A model generated the notes under the pieces. The model searched no databases and was not told where the DNA came from. It saw only the letters and a list, made by a program, of their open reading frames with translations. Position numbers and translations under genes: made by a program. From positions 1 to 39,107 of the forward strand of contig JAZQSV010000044.1 of the NCBI GenBank assembly GCA_045630265.1: a stretch of 39,107 bases of DNA, given 5' to 3'. Shown here piece by piece: positions 25,779-32,592 of this stretch. This DNA is from UMGS1279 sp045630265. Its GTDB lineage: Bacteria; Bacillota; Clostridia; Oscillospirales; Acutalibacteraceae. The stretch's first letter is position 1; every line of letters begins with the position of its first letter.

Positions 25779-27350
25779 CTATTTTTCTACAAAAGCAAAA
25801 TCTATAGCTCCATCAAAGGGCGATACCTTTGGTACCGAATAAATATTTACATATCCAAAGGCCTCACGCTCATAAAAAAGCGGAGTAATAAGTTGACTGC
25901 TATCAATTAAATTTAGCATATTATCGGCGTTTCTTATAAGCTCTTGCTTTGGCATATACTCAACAGTCTTAGATAGCTCCGCATCAAAGGCATAATTAGA
26001 AAACCCATAATAATTATTAGAATTTTCGCTAGAAAAATAGCTTAAATACTGCGTAACCGAACTACTCTGTGCCATTATTGGCGCAATCGCCAGTTGATAA
26101 TTTTCACTCATCATACGGCTATGCAGTTCACTTAAGTCGCTTACACCTTCAATGTTGGCAATAACGCCAAGAGTTTTTTGGAGAGACTGTGCAACAAAAA
26201 GTGCTACATCCTTTACGCCTTCATCCCCAAAATAAATTATTGTAATATTGCCGGGGTCTTTATGTAATTTAACGCCCTCTAAATAGGTGTTCCTTGCCAA
26301 AACGGGGTCATACACCGCCGACTTTTTGTGGGTTATTAAAGAGTTTAAACTTTCATTATCCTTTAATATTACTTGCGGAAGCAGGGTTTCGGCATACTCT
26401 AAATTACTCGCAAGAGAGCTTTTAAATTTTTCGCCGTCCAAAGACATTCTGATAGCACTTTTAAATTCCTCCACGCCAAATGGTGAATTTGGGTTTATGC
26501 AAAGAGCATAGCAGGTTTTTGAAAACTGCTCTACCTCTATAGTTTCGCCGGGTTCCTTGTAGTCCACAAAACCCATATCGATATTGTTTTTGTTTAGTTT
26601 TTCCATACGGGTTGACTTTTCTCCAACGCTAAACATTACTGCCTTTGCGCCCGCCTCAAAAGTTCCTACATATTCGGTGTTTTTATTTATTCTAAGGGTA
26701 AAATCCCCATCCTTTTCCCAGCTTTTAAGGGAAAATGAACCGTTGGATAAAAAGTCCTCATCATTCATTCCGTATTTGCCCTTGAAGGATATAAACGCCT
26801 TTCTTTGACAGGGCATAAATACAGCCGATGCGAGCACCTTTAAAAAGTCGGGATTTTGTGCACTAAGCTCTATTTTGAGCACCCTATCCGAAATAGCGGA
26901 TATACCAAGCGGTAAATCGGCGCCGGAATGTACCTCTTTTGCGTTTTTAATATCGTAAAGCAAATTTGCTTTCGGCGCTTTGGTTTCGGGGTTTAGCGCC
27001 CTCTCAGCCGCAAATACAAAGTCATCCGCCAAAAGGGGCGTGCCATCAAACCAAACGGCATCCTCCCTTATGGTAAAGGTGTAGGAAAGTCCGTCGGCGG
27101 ACGTCTCAACCTCACCTGCAACACCCTTTTGAAGATTACCTTCTTTGTCGTACCTCATTAACCCTTCAAAAAGATTTCTAACAAGCATTTCTTCGGTTAT
27201 ACCATTTGCCAGCTGTGGGTCAACCGTTTTGGGCTCTTGGTCGGTTTCTATATATAAAATGTAGTCGGCGCCTTGCCCATCACACCCCGTTATGGGTAAA
27301 ACTAAAATCAAAACCGAAAGTACTACTGTAAGAGTTCTTTTAAACTTCAT
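25779..27350 (-). CDS. Family 5 extracellular solute-binding lipoprotein (oligopeptide type)
   Basis: Substrate-binding component of an Opp/Dpp-type ABC importer, anchored outside the membrane by lipid. The 523-residue precursor has a lipoprotein signal with lipobox ITGC (Cys23). The mature part opens with YIETDQEPKTVDPQLANGIT and then LVRNLFEGLMRYDKEGNLQK, LSYTFTIREDAVWFDGTPLL and ADDFVFAAERALNP, which are the standard SBP_bac_5 landmarks; the C-terminal lobe is more diverged. Relatives bind peptides, nickel or pheromones. No oppB, C, D or F gene is next to it, so it is an orphan binding protein. It is divergent from ylxM and has its own promoter. Confidence 0.92.
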   Translation of the reverse strand: MKFKRTLTVVLSVLILVLPITGCDGQGADYILYIETDQEPKTVDPQLANGITEEMLVRNLFEGLMRYDKEGNLQKGVAGEVETSADGLSYTFTIREDAVWFDGTPLLADDFVFAAERALNPETKAPKANLLYDIKNAKEVHSGADLPLGISAISDRVLKIELSAQNPDFLKVLASAVFMPCQRKAFISFKGKYGMNDEDFLSNGSFSLKSWEKDGDFTLRINKNTEYVGTFEAGAKAVMFSVGEKSTRMEKLNKNNIDMGFVDYKEPGETIEVEQFSKTCYALCINPNSPFGVEEFKSAIRMSLDGEKFKSSLASNLEYAETLLPQVILKDNESLNSLITHKKSAVYDPVLARNTYLEGVKLHKDPGNITIIYFGDEGVKDVALFVAQSLQKTLGVIANIEGVSDLSELHSRMMSENYQLAIAPIMAQSSSVTQYLSYFSSENSNNYYGFSNYAFDAELSKTVEYMPKQELIRNADNMLNLIDSSQLITPLFYEREAFGYVNIYSVPKVSPFDGAIDFAFVEK

Positions 27351-27387
27351 TTATCTTCGTCCGCCTTAAACATATTATTACATTATA

Positions 27388-27416
27388 ATTATATAACTTT
27401 ATTACGTCTTTTTCAA
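27388..27416 (-). promoter_or_regulatory. Promoter of the binding-lipoprotein gene
   Basis: On the minus strand TTGAAA (27411-27416) and TATAAT (27388-27393) are 17 bases apart, giving a leader of about 30 bases to the start codon. Confidence 0.75.
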
Positions 27417-27470
27417 TAATAAATTAAACAGCAAAGAAAAGCAATTTTTTCTGGGTGTAAAGAAAAAAAC

Positions 27471-27499
27471 TTGACAGACGTAAAAATTTGTGATATACT
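27471..27499 (+). promoter_or_regulatory. Promoter of ylxM-ffh-rpsP-khpA
   Basis: A perfect TTGACA (27471-27476) and TATACT (27494-27499) are 17 bases apart with TGTGA before the -10 (extended -10). Confidence 0.85.
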
Positions 27500-27529
27500 A
27501 CTATTCGGTCCTTATGAAAGGGTGATTTT

Positions 27530-27853
27530 ATGGCTAAAGAACTTTTAATTTGTGACCTGCTTGATATATATGCTCCCCTGCTCGGCGAAAAAAAGCGCCG
27601 TCTTTTGGAGCTTTATTATTATGATGACCTTTCCCTTTCAGAAATTGTAGAAAACGAGGGTGGCTCCCGCCAAGGCGCGCAGGATATGATTAAACGCGCA
27701 GGAAACGAACTAATAAAAATGGAAAACGCCCTTCATATACTGGAAAATTCAAAAAAAAGGTCAGACCTTATTTCTTTGCTTAAAACCGATATAAAAAACG
27801 GTAATAAGGAAAAGGCCCTTAAAACCTTAGAACTTTTGGAAGAGATTATTTAA
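27530..27853 (+). CDS. ylxM: YlxM-family helix-turn-helix protein (UPF0122)
   Basis: A 107-residue protein with a sigma-70 region-4-like helix-turn-helix: LLDIYAPLLGEKKRRLLELY, then YYDDLSLSEIVENEGGSRQG and AQDMIKRAGNELIKME. The family is nearly always encoded just before ffh and is thought to assist the signal recognition particle rather than regulate transcription; in streptococci it modulates Ffh/FtsY activity. The C-terminal 35 residues form a charged helix. Start ATG follows AAAGGGTG. The ffh gene begins 35 bases later, so the pair is cotranscribed. Confidence 0.93.
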   Translation: MAKELLICDLLDIYAPLLGEKKRRLLELYYYDDLSLSEIVENEGGSRQGAQDMIKRAGNELIKMENALHILENSKKRSDLISLLKTDIKNGNKEKALKTLELLEEII

Positions 27854-27888
27854 ACCTTTTAAAAAACGACTGAAAAGGAGGAGCACAA

Positions 27889-29232
27889 ATGGCATTTGAA
27901 AGTCTTTCAGATAAACTGGCAGCGGCTTTTAAAAAGCTTCGTTCAAAGGGCAAGCTTTCCGAAGCAGATGTTAAAGCGGCTATGCGCGAAGTGCGCCTTG
28001 CTCTCCTTGAGGCCGACGTAAACTATAAGGTTGCTAAAGATTTTACTAACACTCTGACCGAGAAGTGCATTGGTGAAAAGGTTATGGAAAGTCTTACACC
28101 GGCACAAATGGTTATCAAAATAGTTCGCGATGAGCTTACTGCTTTAATGGGTGGTGAGCACACCCGCCTTAAAACCGCATCTAAAATCCCTACGGTTATT
28201 TTAATGTGCGGCTTGCAGGGTTCAGGTAAAACAACCCATAGTGCAAAGCTTGCCAAAAAGCTAAAAGCCGAAGGTCATAGACCTATGCTCGTAGCGTTGG
28301 ATATTTACCGTCCCGCCGCTATTGAGCAGTTAAAGGTAGTAGGCGCAGCGGCAGGCGTCCCTGTTTTTGAAATGGGCACCGAAAAGCCCGAAAAAATTGC
28401 TAAAGAATCCGTTAAAAAGGCACGGGACTACGGTAACGACTTTGTTATTTTGGATACTGCCGGCCGACTTCATATTGACGATGAGCTTATGGCAGAGCTT
28501 ACACGCATAACCAAGGCGGTTGAGGTCAATAACATTTTGCTTGTTATTGACTCTATGATAGGTCAGGACGCAGTAAACGTTGCAAAAGCGTTTGATGAGC
28601 TACTGCCCATTGACGGTGTTATTCTAACCAAGCTAGACGGCGATACCAGAGGCGGTTCCGCCCTTTCGGTACGCGCGGTAACGGGTAAGCCCATTATATA
28701 CGCCGGCGTTGGCGAAAAGCTGGATGATTTGGATGAATTCCATCCCGACCGTATGGCATCGAGAATTTTGGGCATGGGTGATATGCTCTCCCTTATCGAA
28801 AAGGCCGAGAACGAGCTTGATCAAAAGCAGGCCGAGATTACTGCTCAGCGTCTTATTGAGAATAAATTTGATATGAACGACCTATTAAGTCAGTTCCAAA
28901 GCATTAAGAAAATGGGTTCTCTTAAAAGCGTTATGTCAATGATTCCCGGTATGGATAGGCAGCTCCGTGACGTTGATATTGATGATAGGCAGCTGCTTCG
29001 CATTGAGGCAATTATTACTTCCATGACCAAAAAGGAAAGGGAAAAACCCGAAATTCTTAACGCTTCCCGCAAAAGGCGAATTGCCGCCGGCTCGGGCATG
29101 AAGGTTGAGGATATAAACCGCCTTTTAAAGCAGTATGAACAGATGAAAAAAATGTTTAAGCAAATGAATGCTAAGGGTGGAAAAAATCGCTTTTCAAGGG
29201 GCATGGGTCTCCCGCCCGGCTTTAAATTTTAA
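27889..29232 (+). CDS. ffh: Signal recognition particle protein Ffh
   Basis: GTPase of the signal recognition particle; binds 4.5S/SRP RNA and signal sequences and docks with FtsY at the membrane. The 447-residue protein has the N domain (1-90), the G domain with GLQGSGKTT (108-116), DTAGR (189-193) and TKLDGD (247-252), and the methionine-rich M domain from about 300 (QFQSIKKMGSLKSVMSMIPG, then SRKRRIAAGSG and KQYEQMKKMFKQM). One small variation: His117 follows the P-loop where Thr is usual. Start ATG follows AAGGAGGAG. Confidence 0.97.
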   Translation: MAFESLSDKLAAAFKKLRSKGKLSEADVKAAMREVRLALLEADVNYKVAKDFTNTLTEKCIGEKVMESLTPAQMVIKIVRDELTALMGGEHTRLKTASKIPTVILMCGLQGSGKTTHSAKLAKKLKAEGHRPMLVALDIYRPAAIEQLKVVGAAAGVPVFEMGTEKPEKIAKESVKKARDYGNDFVILDTAGRLHIDDELMAELTRITKAVEVNNILLVIDSMIGQDAVNVAKAFDELLPIDGVILTKLDGDTRGGSALSVRAVTGKPIIYAGVGEKLDDLDEFHPDRMASRILGMGDMLSLIEKAENELDQKQAEITAQRLIENKFDMNDLLSQFQSIKKMGSLKSVMSMIPGMDRQLRDVDIDDRQLLRIEAIITSMTKKEREKPEILNASRKRRIAAGSGMKVEDINRLLKQYEQMKKMFKQMNAKGGKNRFSRGMGLPPGFKF

Positions 29233-29291
29233 TTCACAGGATATCAATTATTCTTTGAATATATAAATTTTCTCTATAGGAGGTGCACAAA

Positions 29292-29534
29292 ATGGCAGTT
29301 AAAATCAGACTTCGCAGAATGGGCGCTAAAAAGGCTCCTTTCTACAGAATCGTAGTTGCTGATTCAAGATTCCCCCGTAACGGTAGATTCATTGAAGAAA
29401 TCGGCTACTATGATCCCACTAAAAACCCCGCTGAGGTAAAGGTTGACGTTGAAAAGGCACAGACCTGGATTAAAAACGGCGCTCAGCCCACCGATACCGT
29501 TAAGGATTTGCTTAAGAAAAACGGCGCTCTTTAA
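29292..29534 (+). CDS. rpsP: 30S ribosomal protein S16
   Basis: An 80-residue small-subunit assembly protein that reads VKIRLRRMGAKKAPFYRIVV, then ADSRFPRNGRFIEEIGYYDP, matching S16 throughout. The start is the ATG at 29292-29294, eight bases after AGGAGG; the frame is open a little further upstream, but that part carries the ribosome site. Third in the ylxM-ffh-rpsP-khpA unit. Confidence 0.97.
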   Translation: MAVKIRLRRMGAKKAPFYRIVVADSRFPRNGRFIEEIGYYDPTKNPAEVKVDVEKAQTWIKNGAQPTDTVKDLLKKNGAL

Positions 29535-29579
29535 TTTTAGTATCAAACTTAAAAATTAGTCCATTTTGGAGGAATTTAA

Positions 29580-29813
29580 GTGACAGAACTTTTAATAGCT
29601 ATTGCTCAGGGTCTTGTTGAAAACCCCGAAGCAGTTACTGCAACTGCAGACGAGGTTAATGAAGAGGGCGTTAAGGTTTTCCACCTTCACGTTGCAGAGA
29701 GCGATATGGGCCGCGTAATTGGTAAACAGGGCAGAATTGCTAAGGCAATCCGCACCGTTATGCGCGCTGCCGCTAACAGAAACGGCGAAAAAATCGCAGT
29801 TGAAATCGACTAA
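29580..29813 (+). CDS. khpA: KH-domain RNA-binding protein KhpA
   Basis: A 77-residue protein made of one KH domain, with the RNA-binding GxxG loop as GKQG inside DMGRVIGKQGRIAKAIRTVM. KhpA pairs with KhpB/EloR in Firmicutes to bind small RNAs and mRNAs and influences cell elongation and division. The start is a GTG at 29580-29582 behind GGAGGAA. It follows rpsP by 45 bases and is followed by a strong terminator, which separates it from rimM-trmD; the gene order rpsP-khpA-rimM-trmD is otherwise standard. Confidence 0.95.
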   Translation: MTELLIAIAQGLVENPEAVTATADEVNEEGVKVFHLHVAESDMGRVIGKQGRIAKAIRTVMRAAANRNGEKIAVEID

Positions 29814-29845
29814 GGCCTAAAATTTAATGCAAGTTATATAAAAAC

Positions 29846-29872
29846 GGCGGGGTGTTTGCCCCGCCATTTTTA
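29846..29872 (+). terminator. Intrinsic terminator after khpA
   Basis: GGCGGGG (29846-29852) pairs with CCCCGCC (29859-29865), followed by ATTTTTATT. Confidence 0.9.
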
Positions 29873-29899
29873 TTGTTTATTTAGGTGCGCACTCCCCCC

Positions 29900-29928
29900 T
29901 TGAATAGTTTTGGGTTTTATGTTAAAAT
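29900..29928 (+). promoter_or_regulatory. Promoter of rimM-trmD
   Basis: TTGAAT (29900-29905) and TAAAAT (29923-29928) are 17 bases apart, with TATGT before the -10 (extended -10). It restarts transcription after the khpA terminator. Confidence 0.7.
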
Positions 29929-29958
29929 GCTTTTAGAACTTATTTTGGAGAAGATAAT

Positions 29959-30492
29959 ATGAAAAAGGAATATATTGAGAGCGGGAAATTCGTTGGCACC
30001 CACGGAATAAAGGGCGCCCTTCGTGTTCAGCCATGGTGCGACTCCCCCGATTTTCTTTTACAGTTTAAAAAGGTTTATTTAAAGGAAAAAGATGGATTTA
30101 ACTTTGTAAAGGTCCTCTCCTCCAAGGTGCACGGCAATGTTGTGCTCATGGACATTGAAAATATAAACACCATTGAATTGGCAGAGGGCTTTAGAAATAA
30201 GGTGCTTTATATTGCAAGGAATGACTTTAAGCTGGATGATGGCCAGTACCTTATCTGCGACCTTTTGGGATGTAAGGTTTTTGATAGTAAAACAAGTAAG
30301 CTTTTGGGTGAAATTAGCGACGTTTCAAAAACAGGTGCCAATGACGTTTGGCACGTAAAATCGGGTGATAAGGAATATTTAATTCCGGTAATCCCAAGCG
30401 TTGTGAACGAAGTAGATATAGAAAATGATAAGGTTATAATTACCCCGCTGGACGGAATTTTTGATAATATAGAAGCTATTGAGGAAAAGTAA
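29959..30492 (+). CDS. rimM: 16S rRNA processing protein RimM
   Basis: Assembly factor for the head of the 30S subunit; binds protein S19. The 177-residue protein starts with the typical YIESGKFVGTHGIKGALRVQ and has a C-terminal PRC-barrel domain (about 95-170) reading GQYLICDLLGCKVFDSKTSK, VWHVKSGDKEYLIPVIPSVV and VIITPLDGIFD. Start ATG follows TTGGAGAAG. The trmD start follows the stop by a single base, so the two are translationally coupled. Confidence 0.95.
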   Translation: MKKEYIESGKFVGTHGIKGALRVQPWCDSPDFLLQFKKVYLKEKDGFNFVKVLSSKVHGNVVLMDIENINTIELAEGFRNKVLYIARNDFKLDDGQYLICDLLGCKVFDSKTSKLLGEISDVSKTGANDVWHVKSGDKEYLIPVIPSVVNEVDIENDKVIITPLDGIFDNIEAIEEK

Positions 30493-30493
30493 A

Positions 30494-31237
30494 ATGCAAA
30501 TAGATATTTTGACCCTCTTCCCCGAAATGTGTGAGGCCTTTTTAGGCGAGAGTATTATAGGCAGGGCCCGTGCGGCTGATAAAGTTACCATTAACTGCCA
30601 TAATATTAGAGATTATACCTTGGATAAACATAATAGAGTTGATGACGCGCCCTACGGCGGCGGTATGGGTATGATTATGTCGGTGCAGCCGATTTATGAC
30701 TGCTTTATGGCAGTGAGCGAAAAATGCAGTACAAAGCCCCACACCATATATCTCTCCCCCAAAGGTAAAACCTTTGACCAAAAAAAAGCTATAGAGCTTT
30801 CGAAAATGGATAATATTGTGCTTCTTTGCGGCCACTATGAGGGAATTGACGAAAGGGTTTTGGAGGAGATAGTAGACGAAGAAATTTCTCTTGGTGACTT
30901 TGTTCTGACGGGAGGAGAAATTGCCGCAGTAGCTGTTTCTGATGCAGTCTGCCGAATGCTCCCAGGTGTTTTGTCGGACGATATCTGCTTTAGCGAGGAA
31001 AGCCATTTTGCGGGACTGCTTGAGTATCCACAGTACACACGCCCCGCTGTATGGAAAGAAAAAGAGGTGCCCGAGGTACTACTTTCTGGTCACCACAAAA
31101 ATATTGAAAAATGGCGCAGAGAGCAGTCGCTTATCACCACACTTAATAAACGTCCTGAAATGCTGGAAAAATTAGAGCTCAGTGCTAAGGAGCAGGCATT
31201 TTTAAAGGAATATTTAGAAAAAAATGATATAAAATAA
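30494..31237 (+). CDS. trmD: tRNA (guanosine-37-N1) methyltransferase
   Basis: Methylates G37 next to the anticodon of tRNAs reading CNN codons, including the proline family, and prevents +1 frameshifting. The 247-residue protein has the trefoil-knot SAM site: PYGGGMGMIMSVQP, LSPKGKTFDQ, LLCGHYEGIDERV and LGDFVLTGGEIAA, followed by the substrate domain with EYPQYTRP. The start is the ATG at 30494-30496, with GAGG inside the end of rimM as ribosome site. In most genomes rplS follows; here it does not. Confidence 0.96.
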   Translation: MQIDILTLFPEMCEAFLGESIIGRARAADKVTINCHNIRDYTLDKHNRVDDAPYGGGMGMIMSVQPIYDCFMAVSEKCSTKPHTIYLSPKGKTFDQKKAIELSKMDNIVLLCGHYEGIDERVLEEIVDEEISLGDFVLTGGEIAAVAVSDAVCRMLPGVLSDDICFSEESHFAGLLEYPQYTRPAVWKEKEVPEVLLSGHHKNIEKWRREQSLITTLNKRPEMLEKLELSAKEQAFLKEYLEKNDIK

Positions 31238-31446
31238 TGGTATATAAAAAGCGCTTTTAATCTTAAATAGATAGAAAGCGAAATCCTATTTAATGTTACC
31301 CCCCCTCCCCGCCGGCAAAAAATTGTCAGTTTTTTGTTGTTTATGCACAAAGCATGGCATTTTCCAAAAAATGTCTTTAGCCCAAATTGAGAATTTTTTG
31401 AGGGCATTACTTTAATTGTTGACACTAGAAAAAATTGTGGTATAAT
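31238..31446 (+). promoter_or_regulatory. Spacer after trmD and promoter of the HPr-like gene
   Basis: TTGACA (31419-31424) and TATAAT (31441-31446) are 16 bases apart with TGTGG before the -10, so this should be a strong promoter. The 180 bases between trmD and it hold no gene; I saw no good terminator, only a 12-base palindrome AAAAGCGCTTTT near 31247-31258 and a C-rich run at 31299-31310. Confidence 0.8.
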
Positions 31447-31507
31447 TAATATGTAATAAACCGTTTATAAGGTGTTTGACCTAAACTATTTTAAGAGAGG
31501 TATTTCT

Positions 31508-31771
31508 ATGTACGTTAAGGATGTTGTTGTTCAAAACCAAGGCGGACTCCGTGCTCGTCCTGCTACATTTTTTATTCAAAAAGCCAACGAATTCAAGGCT
31601 TCTATTTGGGTTGAAAAGGAAGACCGTCGCGTAAATGCTAAAAGTCTTCTTGGCGTACTTTCGCTCGGCATCATTGGTGGAACATCAATCCGCATCAGTG
31701 CCGACGGCGGCGATGAGAAAGACGCAGTTGATCAGCTTGTTGAGCTTGTAAAATCCGGTTTTGTTGAGTAA
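31508..31771 (+). CDS. HPr/Crh-like protein with Arg at the phospho-histidine position
   Basis: An 87-residue HPr-fold protein. In HPr, PEP-dependent enzyme I phosphorylates His15 within GLHARPA. Here the segment is GLRARPATFFIQKANEF and residue 15 is Arg (codon CGT at 31550-31552). Ser46, the site of HPr kinase, is retained in NAKSLLGVLSLGI, numbering exactly as in HPr. It therefore cannot pass phosphate from PEP but could still act in Ser-phosphate signalling, as Bacillus Crh does (Gln15, Ser46). That function is inference by analogy. The start ATG at 31508 follows AGAGAGG. It is a single-gene unit with a strong promoter and terminator, so probably abundant. Confidence 0.88.
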   Translation: MYVKDVVVQNQGGLRARPATFFIQKANEFKASIWVEKEDRRVNAKSLLGVLSLGIIGGTSIRISADGGDEKDAVDQLVELVKSGFVE

Positions 31772-31792
31772 TTTTTAGTTAGCATTTTCTTT

Positions 31793-31831
31793 TCGGCTGT
31801 TGCAGGAAAGTGTAGCAGCCGATATTTTTTT
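31793..31831 (+). terminator. Intrinsic terminator after the HPr-like gene
   Basis: A 12-pair stem (TCGGCTGTTGCA with TGTAGCAGCCGA, some wobbles) with a six-base loop is followed by TATTTTTTT. Confidence 0.88.
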
Positions 31832-31860
31832 ATAAAAGCTCCTTTTTTTGAAAAAAGGAC

Positions 31861-31889
31861 TTGCATTTTACCTTTAAATGTGATATTAT
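31861..31889 (+). promoter_or_regulatory. Promoter of tRNA-Pro
   Basis: TTGCAT (31861-31866) and TATTAT (31884-31889) are 17 bases apart with TGTGA ahead of the -10. The tRNA begins about 35 bases downstream. Confidence 0.7.
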
Positions 31890-31924
31890 AATCTGCGGCG
31901 ACAAAAAGCCGCTACATATTAAAT

Positions 31925-32001
31925 CCGGGTGTGGCTCAGTTTGGTAGAGCGCTTGAATGGGGTTCAAGAGGCCGCAGGTTCGACTCCTGTCACTCGGACC
32001 A
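31925..32001 (+). tRNA. tRNA-Pro (anticodon GGG)
   Basis: A 77-base cloverleaf with encoded CCA. Acceptor CCGGGTG pairs with CACTCGG (one G-T pair), D stem GCTC/GAGC, anticodon stem CTTGA/TCAAG with loop ATGGGGT giving anticodon GGG, and T arm GCAGG-TTCGACT-CCTGT. It is transcribed alone. TrmD, encoded just upstream, would methylate G37 of this tRNA. Its 3' end is duplicated 211 bases downstream. Confidence 0.96.
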
Positions 32002-32217
32002 AAAACACCGTAACCTTTTTTAGGGTTGCGGTGTTTTTATTTTGATTTGCAAAGCACATAGGAGGCGAACCTGCAAAGCAGGGGCGTCGAAGCGGGCAAA
32101 AACACGCGATAGTGTTTTTGAGCCGCGAAGTCTCGAGTAAGGTGGGTTGTTTTGGGCACCGCTCGGAGCGGTCAAAACAACACCGACGCAGAGTCGCCTG
32201 TCACTCGGACCAAAAAC
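31986..32217 (+). repeat. Direct repeat of the tRNA-Pro 3' end (31986-32006 and 32197-32217)
   Basis: Twenty-one bases from the T-arm 3' strand through the acceptor, CCA and the following AAAAC are repeated exactly, 211 bases apart. The second copy has no tRNA body in front. Such tRNA-3'-end duplications usually mark attachment sites of integrated elements, but only 190 bases lie between the copies and no integrase is present. Each copy is followed by its own terminator hairpin, so the unit looks like a tandemly repeated tRNA-tail module. Confidence 0.85.
32004..32040 (+). terminator. Intrinsic terminator after tRNA-Pro
   Basis: AACACCGTAACC pairs with GGTTGCGGTGTT (12 pairs, one wobble), closed by a T-rich loop and followed by TTTATTTT. 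Confidence 0.85.
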
Positions 32218-32274
32218 GAATTCATCCTTTGGGGTGGATTCGTTTTTTCTTTTTGAATTATAGGAGTCGAACCT
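32060..32274 (-). repeat. Inverted copies of the tRNA-Pro T arm (32060-32074 and 32262-32274)
   Basis: AGGAGGCGAACCTGC at 32060-32074 is the reverse complement of the T-arm segment 31974-31988 with one mismatch. AGGAGTCGAACCT at 32262-32274 is an exact 13-base reverse complement of the same segment. Each lies 60-75 bases after a copy of the 3'-end repeat and just after its terminator, preceded by AT. T-loop sequences are similar among tRNAs, so the source need not be this tRNA. Confidence 0.75.
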
Positions 32275-32452
32275 TAAGAAGGTCTGAGCGTTTGTAAAAC
32301 AGTCCGATGGACTGTTTTTAGCGAGGAGCGCAATGCGGGCGCCGAAGGCGTATGTCATCACCCTTTTGCGTGTATTTATTTCAGAAGCATTACCTACAAC
32401 GCTTTGCATTAAATTACTATACCAATTATAAGCACTATCCTCAAAAATCCCC
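32075..32452. other. Gene-free tRNA-tail region with several strong hairpins
   Basis: No believable protein gene lies between the two tRNAs. The region holds CCTGC-AAA-GCAGG near 32071-32081; AAAAACAC/GTGTTTTT (32098-32105, 32112-32119); a long stem GTTGTTTTG/CAAAACAAC (32146-32154, 32173-32181) capped by CCGCT/AGCGG; and AAAACAGTCC/GGACTGTTTT (32296-32305, 32309-32318), followed by GC-rich sequence to about 32360 and then ordinary AT-rich DNA. GC content is clearly above the flanks. The hairpins are perfect or nearly so, suggesting selection or a dispersed structured repeat. Confidence 0.7.
32215..32255 (+). terminator. Terminator-like hairpin after the second tRNA-tail copy
   Basis: AACGAATTCATCC (32215-32227) pairs with GGGTGGATTCGTT (32232-32244) with a four-base loop, followed by TTTTCTTTTT. 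It plays the same part for the truncated copy as the 32004-32040 terminator does for the real tRNA. Confidence 0.8.
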
Positions 32453-32481
32453 TTGACTTTTCTTTCCTGCCCATTTATAAT
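32453..32481 (+). promoter_or_regulatory. Promoter of tRNA-Ser
   Basis: TTGACT (32453-32458) and TATAAT (32476-32481) are 17 bases apart, 23 bases before the tRNA. Confidence 0.85.
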
Positions 32482-32504
32482 AATATCCGTGGCAAATTTA
32501 ATAT

Positions 32505-32592
32505 GGAGAGTTGTCCGAGTGGTCGAAGGTGCAGCACTCGAAATGCTGTGTCCCGAAAGGGACCTAGGGTTCGAATCCCTAACTCTCCGCCA
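32505..32592 (+). tRNA. tRNA-Ser (anticodon CGA)
   Basis: An 88-base class II tRNA with encoded CCA. Acceptor GGAGAGT/ACTCTCC, anticodon stem CAGCA/TGCTG with loop CTCGAAA giving anticodon CGA (codon UCG), a long variable arm with TCCC-GAAA-GGGA, and T arm TAGGG-TTCGAAT-CCCTA. The long variable arm identifies it as serine-type. Confidence 0.96.

Noticed and set aside
31986..32217. Attachment-site pair of a genomic island
   Set aside because: The direct repeats are only 211 bases apart and there is no integrase, excisionase or cargo; recorded as a repeat instead.
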